Translations under genes and position numbers: made by a program
Part shown: positions 39,232 to 47,060 of the stretch, in pieces
How the letters are laid out: each line of letters begins with the position of its first letter
Position numbering within the stretch: position 1 is the first letter of the stretch
IMG/VR virus record: IMGVR_UViG_3300045431_000601
Location: 1-64,000 of that record
Source of the DNA: a virus
Length of the DNA: 64,000 nucleotides
Reading direction: 5' to 3' (one strand)
The notes under the pieces: generated by a model
Databases searched by the model: none
Seen by the model: the letters and a program-made list of their open reading frames with translations, nothing else
What the model was told of the DNA's origin: nothing

Positions 39232-39594
39232 GTGAGAGATGATCATAGGCTTTGTCAATTTATAGTAAGTAAATATGTAAAAGAAAATATAAATTGGCCA
39301 AGAGAAATAAAAATAGCCCAAAAATTAACAGATAAATATACTGAATATAACTTCTGGAAGAATTGTAAAGACATTAAACTACCTAGTTTAGCGTGGTTTT
39401 TGACTGATAATGGTAAAAATTTCCTTGACTTTGAAGTTAAATTACAATCCTTAAAAGAAACCTTTCATATTTTAAATATAGAGTTAAAAGAAGAAAAGAT
39501 TGGGGAAGATAAAAATACTTGCCAAAAGCCTAAAAGCCTTATAGAATTTATAAGATTATGGGAAGAAAACCAAAAGAAGAAAATACAGCAGTAG
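39232..39594 (+). CDS. unknown 120-residue protein ahead of the recombinase
   Basis: GTG start (RDDHRLCQFIVSKYVKE), soluble, charged and rich in Lys and Trp, with a helical look. It overlaps the recombinase gene by 37 bases, an unusually deep overlap that points to translational coupling. Position suggests a recombination or replication accessory factor, such as a mediator or helicase loader. No motif supports a specific call. Confidence 0.6.
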   Translation: MRDDHRLCQFIVSKYVKENINWPREIKIAQKLTDKYTEYNFWKNCKDIKLPSLAWFLTDNGKNFLDFEVKLQSLKETFHILNIELKEEKIGEDKNTCQKPKSLIEFIRLWEENQKKKIQQ

Positions 39595-40703
39595 TTAGCG
39601 GGGTATCTACCAACTCAAGACTATTGTCTTTTTTAAAAGAAAATAAAGAAGATCACTATAATTTTGAAGAAGAAATTTATTATAAAGTTTCTACAGGAAG
39701 TTTAAATTTAGACATAGCTACAGGAGGCGGACTTAGCCCAGGGCTACATAGGTTTCTTGGCATGAACGAAGGCGGTAAAACAAGCGAAGCACTAGAAGTG
39801 ACTAGGAACTTTCTTAAAACCGTAGATAATTCTAGAGCCTTTTTATTTAAAGCCGAAGGCAGATTAAGCAAAGAAATACAAGAGAGGTCTGGGATTAAAT
39901 TTATAACAAATCCAGAAGAATGGACAGATGGAACTTGCTTCGTATTTGAGTGCAATATTTTTGAAACAGTATCTGAATTAATGAAAGACTTAATACAAAA
40001 TAATGACGAAAATAAAAGATATATTTTTATATTAGATTCGGTTGACGGATTGATGACTAAAGGAGATAGTCAAAAGACTTTAAGCGAAGCAACAAAAGTA
40101 GCTGGTGGGGCGGTTATATCCTCAATGTTGATGAAGAAAATATCATTAGCATTATCAAAACGGGGTCATATGGCAATTTTTATAAGCCAAGTTAGGTCAG
40201 ACATAAAATTAGATCCATATGCGGCGAATAAAGAGGTTAGGCAAACTTCTGCGACAGGAGGCAACGCTCTACTCCATTTTGCTAATTGGATATTAGAGTT
40301 TGAACCGAGATATAATAAAGACTTGATCTTAGAAAAACCTAACGAAAAGTATGATCCTTTAAAAAATAAAATTGTAGGACATAGCGTTAAAATTACAATC
40401 AAAAAATCGACTAATGAAACCACAAATTCTAAGGTCCAATATCCTATTAAATACGGAAGAAAAGATGGCGGATCTATTTGGAAAGAATATGAAGTTATTG
40501 ATCAGATTTTAGCGTGGGAGTTTGCCACCGCAAAAGGAGCTTGGGTTACTTTTTCCGACGAAGTTATTGAAGAATTAAAAAAATCAAATATAGAGCTTAA
40601 AAAACAGCACCAAGGGATAGACAACTTAAGATCTTATTTAGAAGAAAATAAAGATATCACTAATTATTTTTACAATAAGCTTATTAATACCCTTGCATCA
40701 TGA
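39558..40703 (+). CDS. uvsX: UvsX/RecA-like recombinase
   Basis: 381 residues. Core: VSTGSLNLDIATGGGLSPG, then the Walker A loop GMNEGGKTS, YIFILDSVDGL (Walker B), GHMAIFISQVRSD (loop leading into L2), and QTSATGGNALLHFA. This is the layout of phage UvsX rather than bacterial RecA, with a short C-terminus. It should form filaments on ssDNA and drive strand exchange and recombination-dependent replication. The motif Gln expected in L2 is present. It overlaps the nuclease gene that follows by four bases. Confidence 0.88.
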   Translation: MGRKPKEENTAVVSGVSTNSRLLSFLKENKEDHYNFEEEIYYKVSTGSLNLDIATGGGLSPGLHRFLGMNEGGKTSEALEVTRNFLKTVDNSRAFLFKAEGRLSKEIQERSGIKFITNPEEWTDGTCFVFECNIFETVSELMKDLIQNNDENKRYIFILDSVDGLMTKGDSQKTLSEATKVAGGAVISSMLMKKISLALSKRGHMAIFISQVRSDIKLDPYAANKEVRQTSATGGNALLHFANWILEFEPRYNKDLILEKPNEKYDPLKNKIVGHSVKITIKKSTNETTNSKVQYPIKYGRKDGGSIWKEYEVIDQILAWEFATAKGAWVTFSDEVIEELKKSNIELKKQHQGIDNLRSYLEENKDITNYFYNKLINTLAS

Positions 40704-41119
40704 GACTTTTAAATATTAACGGGAAACTCGTTAATAAAAATGTAAGAAAAAATTTAATAAACTGGGAAGGCAAAAGCCGCAGCAAATTACAATTTCAATT
40801 TAAACAATTTTTTTATCCTTTATGGCAGAACCATATAGTATATGAAGAATTTCCTGTGTATGGAACAATGCTAAAGATAGATTTTTTAAATGCAACAAAA
40901 AAAATCGCTGTTGAGATACAAGGGGATCAGCACGAATCCTTTAATGAATTTTTTCATAATAAATCTAGGTTAAAATATTTAGAGAGTATTAAAAGAGACG
41001 TAAAAAAACAAGAATGGATTAAAATGAATAATTTTAAATTTTTAGAATTATACGAAGAAGATTTAAAAAATATATCGCCTAAATATATAGAAGAAAAATG
41101 CCAGATAAATATTATTTAA
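40700..41119 (+). CDS. PD-(D/E)XK / Vsr-like endonuclease
   Basis: 139 residues. VYGTMLKIDFLNATKKIAVE (Asp then Glu) followed by IQGDQHESF resembles the Vsr-type very-short-patch and related nuclease core, with Gln in place of the usual Lys. RDVKKQEWIKMNNFKFLELY is the matching C-terminal helix and strand. Similar small nucleases in phages act in recombination or as free-standing homing enzymes. It is coupled to the recombinase gene, which favours a DNA-repair or recombination role. Confidence 0.68.
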   Translation: MRLLNINGKLVNKNVRKNLINWEGKSRSKLQFQFKQFFYPLWQNHIVYEEFPVYGTMLKIDFLNATKKIAVEIQGDQHESFNEFFHNKSRLKYLESIKRDVKKQEWIKMNNFKFLELYEEDLKNISPKYIEEKCQINII

Positions 41120-41125
41120 GTGTAA
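41120..41125 (+). promoter_or_regulatory. GTGTAA motif before 91-residue gene
   Basis: Rightward AAGTGTAAAC nine bases before the GTG at 41135. The only GTGTAA-type start signal in the replication run. Confidence 0.4.
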
Positions 41126-41134
41126 ACTGTTTTA

Positions 41135-41410
41135 GTGACAAATAAAAAGAAATTTAATTTTCCAGAATCGTTATTAAAACAATTAGATGAATGCAGTTTT
41201 GGTGGATATATCTTATTTAATTTTAATTCAAAAGGAGACCCTCAGGTTTTTACAAAATTTGATAATCAAATGAACGCCATGGCACTGCTTTATTACGTCG
41301 GATCATGGATAAGTACAGTAGACCAAATGAACGCAGAAGCTACAGCTGATGCGATTAATGAACAAACAAAAAATAAAGAAAGAAAAGAATCAGAAGAAGA
41401 CGAAGAATAA
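41135..41410 (+). CDS. unknown small protein with acidic C-terminal tail
   Basis: 91 residues from a GTG start: MTNKKKFNFPESLL, then a compact middle (GGYILFNFNSKGDPQVF), and a very acidic end (ESEEDEE). It lies between the nuclease and the helicase. An acidic tail is typical of proteins that contact ssDNA-binding proteins or mimic DNA, but the fold is not recognised. Confidence 0.55.
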   Translation: MTNKKKFNFPESLLKQLDECSFGGYILFNFNSKGDPQVFTKFDNQMNAMALLYYVGSWISTVDQMNAEATADAINEQTKNKERKESEEDEE

Positions 41411-41416
41411 GTTTGC

Positions 41417-41445
41417 TTGACTTTTGGAATATAAAAGATTATCAT
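41417..41445 (+). promoter_or_regulatory. sigma70-like promoter for the helicase gene
   Basis: TTGACT (41417-41422), 17 bases, TATCAT (41440-41445), eight bases to the ATG at 41454. An AAGG also precedes the ATG. Confidence 0.6.
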
Positions 41446-41453
41446 AAATAAGG

Positions 41454-42938
41454 ATGATATACTCACTGCAGATTGAGCGGCATGTATTATCTGGAATATT
41501 AAAATATCAAAATTTATTTCCAGATATAGATATTTTTCTTTCAGAAGATGATTTTTATCATGAAGCGCATTCTACCATATATGCCGTATTTAAAAATACA
41601 AAATATAAAGGCGAAAAAGTAGATAAGGTATTACTTGCAGAAAAAATAAAAAATTTAGGCATATCTTTTAAAGACGATATTAATATTTATGATTATATAG
41701 ATAATTTGACATTTTCTCAGATAACCGAAGAAGCTACAATGGCGGCTTGTAAGGAGTTAGTTAAATTAAGAATAAGAAGAGAAATAGCCTTTACAGCGGA
41801 TAAATTAAAAAATTTTGTTACAAAAAATGGAGAAGAAGCCGTAGACAAAATAATTGCTGAGGCAGACGCAATATATAACGATAAGATATCTTTTTATCAA
41901 TCAAACGATGAACCCGTAAATCTTTTCGAAAAAATATCTGATGTCATCGAAGAAATAGGCAATTCCCCAAAAGAAGAAGTCGGCCTTGTCACTCCATATC
42001 CCGAGTTCAATAGACTATATGGCGGTTTAAAAAATTCAAATATATATGCAATAGTTAGTAGACCAGGTCAAGGAAAGTCTACTTGGATTAATGATATGTG
42101 CTTTAATGTAAGTAAAAACCCTAAAAATAAAACTAAAACTTTAATTTTAGATACAGAAATGCAAACTTTAGATATACAGCTAAGGATGGTTTCCTCTATG
42201 ACTGATGTACCCATGTGGTATTTAGAAACAGGAAACTGGAGAAAAAATGAGGAGATGGTAGTGAAAGTAAGATCCGCTTGGGGCCTAGTAAAGAACCAAG
42301 AATATTATCATTTTCACGTTGGCAATAAAAATATAGATCAAATATGCTCAATAATTCGTAGATGGTATCTTTCAAAAGTCGGAAGAAGACATCAAGCATT
42401 AATCGCTTATGATTATGTTAAGCTTACAGGTGAAAAAGTATCTCAAAACTGGGCCGAACATCAAGCTATCGGTCAAAAAATAGATAAATTAAAAAGAATT
42501 TCAGAAGAAATAAATTGCCCTATTGTTACCGCCATGCAATTAAACAGATCTGGAGAAAACTTTAATAGAAACGCCTCCACCGTTGTAGACGATAGTTCAG
42601 TTATCGCTTTGTCTGATAGGCTTCAATGGTTTGCTTCTTTTGTAGCAATCTTTAGAAGAAAAACCGTAGACGAATTAGCCCTTGATGGGCAGCAATTTGG
42701 TACGCATAAATTAATACCAACCAAAACAAGGTTCCAGGGAAAAGAAGCCGCCGGACATCAAGACTTAGTTAGGAGGCTAGACGCATCTGGAAAAGAAGTT
42801 TGGGCTCAAAATTATCTTAATTATAATGTAAGAAATTTTAAGATAGAAGAACGAGGATCGTTACACACGGTTGTTCAGAGGCAAAGAGAGCAATACGAAT
42901 TAAACGATAGAAATGAAAATGACGGAGAAATTTTATGA
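41454..42938 (+). CDS. dnaB: replicative DNA helicase, DnaB family
   Basis: 494 residues. The N-terminal domain (QIERHVLSGILKYQN, then DFYHEAHSTIYAVF) is the DnaB helical dimerisation unit. The RecA-like motor has YAIVSRPGQGKSTW (Walker A), TLILDTEMQ, LIAYDYVKLTG (Walker B) and IVTAMQLNRSGE, with VIALSDRLQWFA near the Arg-finger region. The hexamer would unwind the fork ahead of the C-family polymerase encoded downstream. It overlaps thyX by four bases. Confidence 0.92.
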   Translation: MIYSLQIERHVLSGILKYQNLFPDIDIFLSEDDFYHEAHSTIYAVFKNTKYKGEKVDKVLLAEKIKNLGISFKDDINIYDYIDNLTFSQITEEATMAACKELVKLRIRREIAFTADKLKNFVTKNGEEAVDKIIAEADAIYNDKISFYQSNDEPVNLFEKISDVIEEIGNSPKEEVGLVTPYPEFNRLYGGLKNSNIYAIVSRPGQGKSTWINDMCFNVSKNPKNKTKTLILDTEMQTLDIQLRMVSSMTDVPMWYLETGNWRKNEEMVVKVRSAWGLVKNQEYYHFHVGNKNIDQICSIIRRWYLSKVGRRHQALIAYDYVKLTGEKVSQNWAEHQAIGQKIDKLKRISEEINCPIVTAMQLNRSGENFNRNASTVVDDSSVIALSDRLQWFASFVAIFRRKTVDELALDGQQFGTHKLIPTKTRFQGKEAAGHQDLVRRLDASGKEVWAQNYLNYNVRNFKIEERGSLHTVVQRQREQYELNDRNENDGEIL

Positions 42939-43594
42939 ATGTGAAACTAATATCTTGTACACATCCAAACATAGAAGGCGTTTCTAGAGCAGAAGATTTA
43001 GTCGCATATTGCGCAAGAGTGAGCAATCCTTCGAACCAAATGAATACCGAAACCGCTCCAAAGCTTTTAAGCTTTTTAATTAAGCACAAGCATTGGTCTC
43101 CGTTAGAAATGGTCGATATGACTTTAGAAATAAAAACCAGCAGAGCTATTGCGGCGCAGATTTTGAGACATAAGTCATTTTCTTTTCAGGAGTTTAGCTT
43201 AAGATATAGCCTAGCTACAGAATACGAAGATATAGAATTAAGACTACAAGGAGACAAAAACAGGCAAGTTGGAGAGAAATTGTTGCCTAAAAACAGTCCA
43301 GCTTATGATTCAATTACAAATTTAATAGCAGAGACAATGGCGCTAACAGATTACTGCTATCAAACAATGATAGAAAATGGATTGGCGAAAGAAGTAGCAA
43401 GGATGGTCCTTCCGCTCAGTACGCAGACTACAATGTATATGAAAGGTAATTTAAGGTCTTGGATTCATTATATAGAGCTTAGAACAGAACAAAATACTCA
43501 AAAAGAGCATAGGCTTATAGCTGAACAATGTAAAAAAATTTTTGTAAAAGAATTTCCAATTATTTCGAAGGCATTAGAATGGAACAAATCGTAA
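42935..43594 (+). CDS. thyX: flavin-dependent thymidylate synthase ThyX
   Basis: 219 residues. ILRHKSFSFQEFSLRYS is the ThyX signature (R-H-x3-S-x4-S-x-R), with Lys in the third position where Arg is usual. ARMVLPLSTQTTMYMKGNLR carries the FAD/dUMP-binding part, and the SWIHYIELRTEQNTQKEHR helix follows. It methylates dUMP using FADH2 and methylene-folate. With the dCMP deaminase and dNMP kinase it forms a dTTP supply line. It overlaps dnaB by four bases and the primase gene by 16. Confidence 0.93.
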   Translation: MNVKLISCTHPNIEGVSRAEDLVAYCARVSNPSNQMNTETAPKLLSFLIKHKHWSPLEMVDMTLEIKTSRAIAAQILRHKSFSFQEFSLRYSLATEYEDIELRLQGDKNRQVGEKLLPKNSPAYDSITNLIAETMALTDYCYQTMIENGLAKEVARMVLPLSTQTTMYMKGNLRSWIHYIELRTEQNTQKEHRLIAEQCKKIFVKEFPIISKALEWNKS

Positions 43595-44484
43595 ACAATA
43601 TTCATCAAATATTAACTAACATTGGATATTCTTTAAAGGATTATGGTAGAGAATATAGAACAAGGCCTATTTATAGGGATAGCGACAATGATACCGTCCT
43701 AAGGATTTACAAAGACACAGGGTTTTGGGTTGATTTTAAAGAGAATATTAGTGGAGATTTTGCGTCTTTAATTAAAAAAAGCTTAAATCTTGAGAACATT
43801 CAACAGGCAGAAAATTTTTTAAAAAAATACGAATATTGTCCTCAGGCTAACGCTGTTAAGCAAATAAAAATAAAAGAAAAAAGAGTTTTCGATAAAGAGC
43901 TGCTGTTAAAGCTAGAAAAAGATCAAGACTATTGGCTAAAAAGAAATGTATCAAAAGAAACCCTAGAAGAGTTTCAAGGCGGAATAGCTAAAGCAGGAAA
44001 AATGAAGAATAGATATGTATTCCCAATTTTTAATAGTAAAAAAGAAATTGTTGGGTTCTCTGGAAGAGATATTACAAATTTAAGCAAAATAAAATGGAAA
44101 CACATTGGCGATAAATCGAATTGGTGTTACCCTTTATTTTTAAACATAAACGAACTTAAACAAAGCAGAGAAGTACATCTAATAGAAAGCATTGGGGACT
44201 GTTTGTCTTTGTGGGACGCGGGGATTAAAAACACAATAGTTATCTTTGGGCTGGAGGTGAGTACGGCTATATTAAATATATTGCTTAAAATAGATCCTAA
44301 TATAATTTATATATCATTCAATAATGATCAAAGCAAGAATTTAGCAGGAAATATCGCGGCAGAAAAAGCTCGTAATAAATTGCTAAGGTATTTTGACTCC
44401 AGACAATTAAAAATTAAACTTCCTGATAAAAAAGATTTTGGCGAGATGTCTACAGAAGAAATATTAAAATGGAAAAAAGTTTAA
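43579..44484 (+). CDS. dnaG: DnaG-like primase (TOPRIM)
   Basis: 301 residues. A short N-terminal region (IGYSLKDYGREYRTRPIYRD) replaces the full zinc-binding domain, for which no Cys/His set is seen. Then RYVFPIFNSKKEIVGFSGRD, the primase core, VHLIESIGDCLSLWDAGIKN, the TOPRIM Glu strand, and YISFNNDQSKNLAGNIAAEK, where Asn-Asp stands in for the usual Asp-x-Asp. It should make RNA primers and work with DnaB. It overlaps its neighbours on both sides. Confidence 0.85.
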   Translation: MEQIVNNIHQILTNIGYSLKDYGREYRTRPIYRDSDNDTVLRIYKDTGFWVDFKENISGDFASLIKKSLNLENIQQAENFLKKYEYCPQANAVKQIKIKEKRVFDKELLLKLEKDQDYWLKRNVSKETLEEFQGGIAKAGKMKNRYVFPIFNSKKEIVGFSGRDITNLSKIKWKHIGDKSNWCYPLFLNINELKQSREVHLIESIGDCLSLWDAGIKNTIVIFGLEVSTAILNILLKIDPNIIYISFNNDQSKNLAGNIAAEKARNKLLRYFDSRQLKIKLPDKKDFGEMSTEEILKWKKV

Positions 44485-45410
44485 AAATTTTATCTGCATC
44501 AAGAATAAAAACCCTAGAGACTTGTTCTTGGGTCTATTGGAATAATTACCATACAAAAGTTCCGCAGGCCCAAAATGATGGAGCCCTAAGGGGCACAATT
44601 TGTCATACGGTTTTTGAATTGCTTTTAGATCCAAAACATAAAAAACATTATAATAAAATAATTAAAAAAAATTCTATTGAAGGCAGTCCAGCGGTGACAA
44701 GACTAATTAAAAAACTTAAATTAAAGGTTGGACTTGATCCTTCGAATTTTGATATTTTAGACCAAATGATTATGGTTGGATTAAAGCACGATTTCTTTGG
44801 GAAAGGAGGCAAGATCATTCAGCCAGAATATCCATTTGAAATTAAAAATGAAAACCCCAAGTATCATATTAAGGGCTTTATAGATAAGCCTATTAAAAAG
44901 AAAAAAGAAATGCATATAATCGACTATAAAAGCTCTAAGTATAAATTTAGGGGAGACGATCTCGAAGCAAATATTCAGGCGATGATGTATAGCTTAGCTA
45001 GTTCAAAAATCTGGCCGAAATTAAAACCTATAGTTAAATTCCTATTTTTAAGATTTCCCAAACAACCAATACAAGAGCTTGTATTTACAGATGATCAATT
45101 AAAGGGGTTCGAACATTATTTAGAGCATATTAATGATTATATAAATAAATTCGATAAAGCTTCTGCCACCACAAATTTTGCTGCAGATTCTGATAAAAAT
45201 AAATGGATGTGTGGAATAGGCGGTTGGAAATGCCCATACAAAGACCCTTATTATTATTACGCCCAATTAAACGCAGATGGCGAAATTGTTAGTACTAGCC
45301 TAATTGATGACTTCAAACCCTTAGAGGGGCATACGATAGAAAAAAGAAAGTACGCAGGATGTCCCAAGTGGAATAATACATCAAGCGATAAAGATGATTT
45401 TTTAGATTGA
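44469..45410 (+). CDS. RecB/Cas4-like PD-(D/E)XK exonuclease with possible Fe-S cluster
   Basis: 313 residues. LSASRIKTLETCSWVYW, RGTICHTVFELLL and KGFIDKP then MHIIDYKSSKYKF are the His, Asp and Glu/Asp-x-Lys elements of the RecB-like nuclease fold, followed by an ANIQAMMYSLAS helix. One Cys near the N-terminus and three near the C-terminus (CGIGGWKCPY and AGCPKW) follow the AddB/Cas4 layout that binds an iron-sulphur cluster. A DNA-end-processing exonuclease for recombination fits. Its TGA stop is embedded in the -35 box of the next promoter. Confidence 0.8.
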   Translation: MEKSLKILSASRIKTLETCSWVYWNNYHTKVPQAQNDGALRGTICHTVFELLLDPKHKKHYNKIIKKNSIEGSPAVTRLIKKLKLKVGLDPSNFDILDQMIMVGLKHDFFGKGGKIIQPEYPFEIKNENPKYHIKGFIDKPIKKKKEMHIIDYKSSKYKFRGDDLEANIQAMMYSLASSKIWPKLKPIVKFLFLRFPKQPIQELVFTDDQLKGFEHYLEHINDYINKFDKASATTNFAADSDKNKWMCGIGGWKCPYKDPYYYYAQLNADGEIVSTSLIDDFKPLEGHTIEKRKYAGCPKWNNTSSDKDDFLD

Positions 45411-45435
45411 CAAATATAAATATATTTAGTAAATA
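45407..45435 (+). promoter_or_regulatory. sigma70-like promoter overlapping a stop codon
   Basis: TTGACA (45407-45412) contains the TGA stop of the nuclease gene. 17 bases later comes TAAATA (45430-45435), then six bases to the ATG at 45442. Confidence 0.6.
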
Positions 45436-45441
45436 TTATAT

Positions 45442-46197
45442 ATGGAAACTATACCGATATTTAAATCTCACTATAGTATAGGTAGGTCTATTTTAACTTT
45501 AGATGACGAAAATAATGGTGAGAATTACCCAGATTCTATAATAGATATCATTAAGTCTAATAATTTAAAAGAACTTTATCTTGTCGAAGATAATATGTCG
45601 TCTTTTCTTGAAGCTTATACCAATACAAAAAAATACGACATAAAATTAAGGTATGGGTTAAGAATTACAGTTACAGATGATATTCTAAAAAAAGACGAAG
45701 AAACAAAAAATAAAGGTTCAAAATTTGTTATTTTTTTTAAAACCGAAGAGGGCTATAAAAAATTAGTAAAAATATTTAGTATAGCGTCTAAAGAAGGTTT
45801 TTATCATTATCCAAGAATAGACTTTAAACACTTAAAGAGTTTATGGAGCGAGAAAGATTTGCTTTTAGCCATTCCATTTTATGATTCTTTTATATTTAAT
45901 AATCTTTTAAAAGGGTTTTTATGCGCACCGCAAACAGACTTTACAAAGCCCACGCTTTTTATAGAAGATAATAAACTTCCTTTTGATTCTTTAATCAAAA
46001 GAAAAGTCATAGAATACGCTAAAGAAAACGATTTAGAAACATTAAACGTAAAAAGCATTTATTATAAATCCAAAAAAGATTTTAAAGCTTATCTAACCTT
46101 TAGATGCATAAATATTAGGAGCACACTTAACAAGCCAGAGCTAGAACATATGTCTAGTTCTGAATTTTGTGTAGAAAGCTGGAAAGAAATTAAATAA
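45442..46197 (+). CDS. stand-alone PHP-type domain of a C-family DNA polymerase
   Basis: 251 residues. FKSHYSIGRSILTLDD at the N-terminus corresponds to the start of DNA polymerase III alpha. Later MSSFLEAYTNTKKYDIKL with RYGLRITVTDD matches the PHP strand-helix order. The H-x-H metal motif of active PHP domains is not intact (only one His near the start), so it is probably structural. It is not fused to the polymerase. An exonuclease gene follows directly, and the polymerase core lies two genes on. Confidence 0.75.
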   Translation: METIPIFKSHYSIGRSILTLDDENNGENYPDSIIDIIKSNNLKELYLVEDNMSSFLEAYTNTKKYDIKLRYGLRITVTDDILKKDEETKNKGSKFVIFFKTEEGYKKLVKIFSIASKEGFYHYPRIDFKHLKSLWSEKDLLLAIPFYDSFIFNNLLKGFLCAPQTDFTKPTLFIEDNKLPFDSLIKRKVIEYAKENDLETLNVKSIYYKSKKDFKAYLTFRCINIRSTLNKPELEHMSSSEFCVESWKEIK

Positions 46198-46198
46198 T

Positions 46199-46837
46199 AT
46201 GGACGAACATCTCTTAAGATATGATAAGAATAAAAGGTATGTATTTATAGACTGTGAAACACTAAATCTATGTTTGAGCTTCGCCCATAATCTACCATGG
46301 CAAATAGGGATGATTAAAACCAAAGGAGATAGAAAAGAAGACAGCAAAAATTTTTATATTAAATGGGACACAGATCTTAAAATTAGTCAGGATGCCGCAA
46401 GAATAACTAGATATGACCCCAAAAGAATAGAGAAAATAGGATTAAAAATTGAAGAAGTATTTCCAACTGTAAAAGATTGGCTTGACCACGCAGACTATAT
46501 TGTTGGACATAATATATTAGGATTTGACGTTTACTTAATTAAAGAGCTATACCAAGAAATGGGGTGTCACTGGGATCATCTAATGAATAAAATTATTGAC
46601 ACAAATTGTATAGCAAGAGGGATAAAATACGGAATACATTTAAAAAAGAAAGATGATATTCTAGAATATCAATATAAAATATTGCACACAAGAAGGAAGG
46701 ACGTAAAAAGCTCTTTGACTTATCTTGGCAAAGAATACGGGATAGAACATGATTATGAGAATTTACATGACGCCCTAAATGATCTTGACTTAAATATAAA
46801 AGTATGGGATAAATTAAAGTGGCAAATAGAGATATAA
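46199..46837 (+). CDS. DEDD 3'-5' proofreading exonuclease
   Basis: 212 residues. YVFIDCETLNLCLSFA (Exo I, Asp-x-Glu), VGHNILGFDVYLI (Exo II) and NLHDALNDLDLNIKVW (Exo III, His-x4-Asp) are the DnaQ-type catalytic residues. It starts one base after the PHP gene and precedes the polymerase core, so it is presumably the proofreading subunit of this C-family polymerase. In PolC the same activity is inserted inside the PHP domain; here it is a separate chain. Confidence 0.88.
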   Translation: MDEHLLRYDKNKRYVFIDCETLNLCLSFAHNLPWQIGMIKTKGDRKEDSKNFYIKWDTDLKISQDAARITRYDPKRIEKIGLKIEEVFPTVKDWLDHADYIVGHNILGFDVYLIKELYQEMGCHWDHLMNKIIDTNCIARGIKYGIHLKKKDDILEYQYKILHTRRKDVKSSLTYLGKEYGIEHDYENLHDALNDLDLNIKVWDKLKWQIEI

Positions 46838-46841
46838 TTAC

Positions 46842-47060
46842 ATGGCATCGCTAGACGACATATACGATTTGGTTGATAAATTAGATAAGTCTAAGACAGA
46901 ATATCTATTAGTTTCTATTCAGAAGGGGAAAAAGAATGGTAAGGCGGATGTTTTTTATAATTTAGAAGATAATAATTCATTAAAAATTTTAGCTAAGGGC
47001 TTAGAGCTTTTAAACCAAAAAATAGAGCAAGACAAGAGAGATGGAAACTTCGATAAATAA
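46842..47060 (+). CDS. unknown 72-residue protein within the polymerase genes
   Basis: Small, charged and soluble (MASLDDIYDLVDKLDKSK). It sits four bases after the exonuclease stop and overlaps the polymerase start by 20 bases. The constant spacing suggests a polymerase-associated subunit or linker, but there is no recognisable domain. Confidence 0.6.
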   Translation: MASLDDIYDLVDKLDKSKTEYLLVSIQKGKKNGKADVFYNLEDNNSLKILAKGLELLNQKIEQDKRDGNFDK

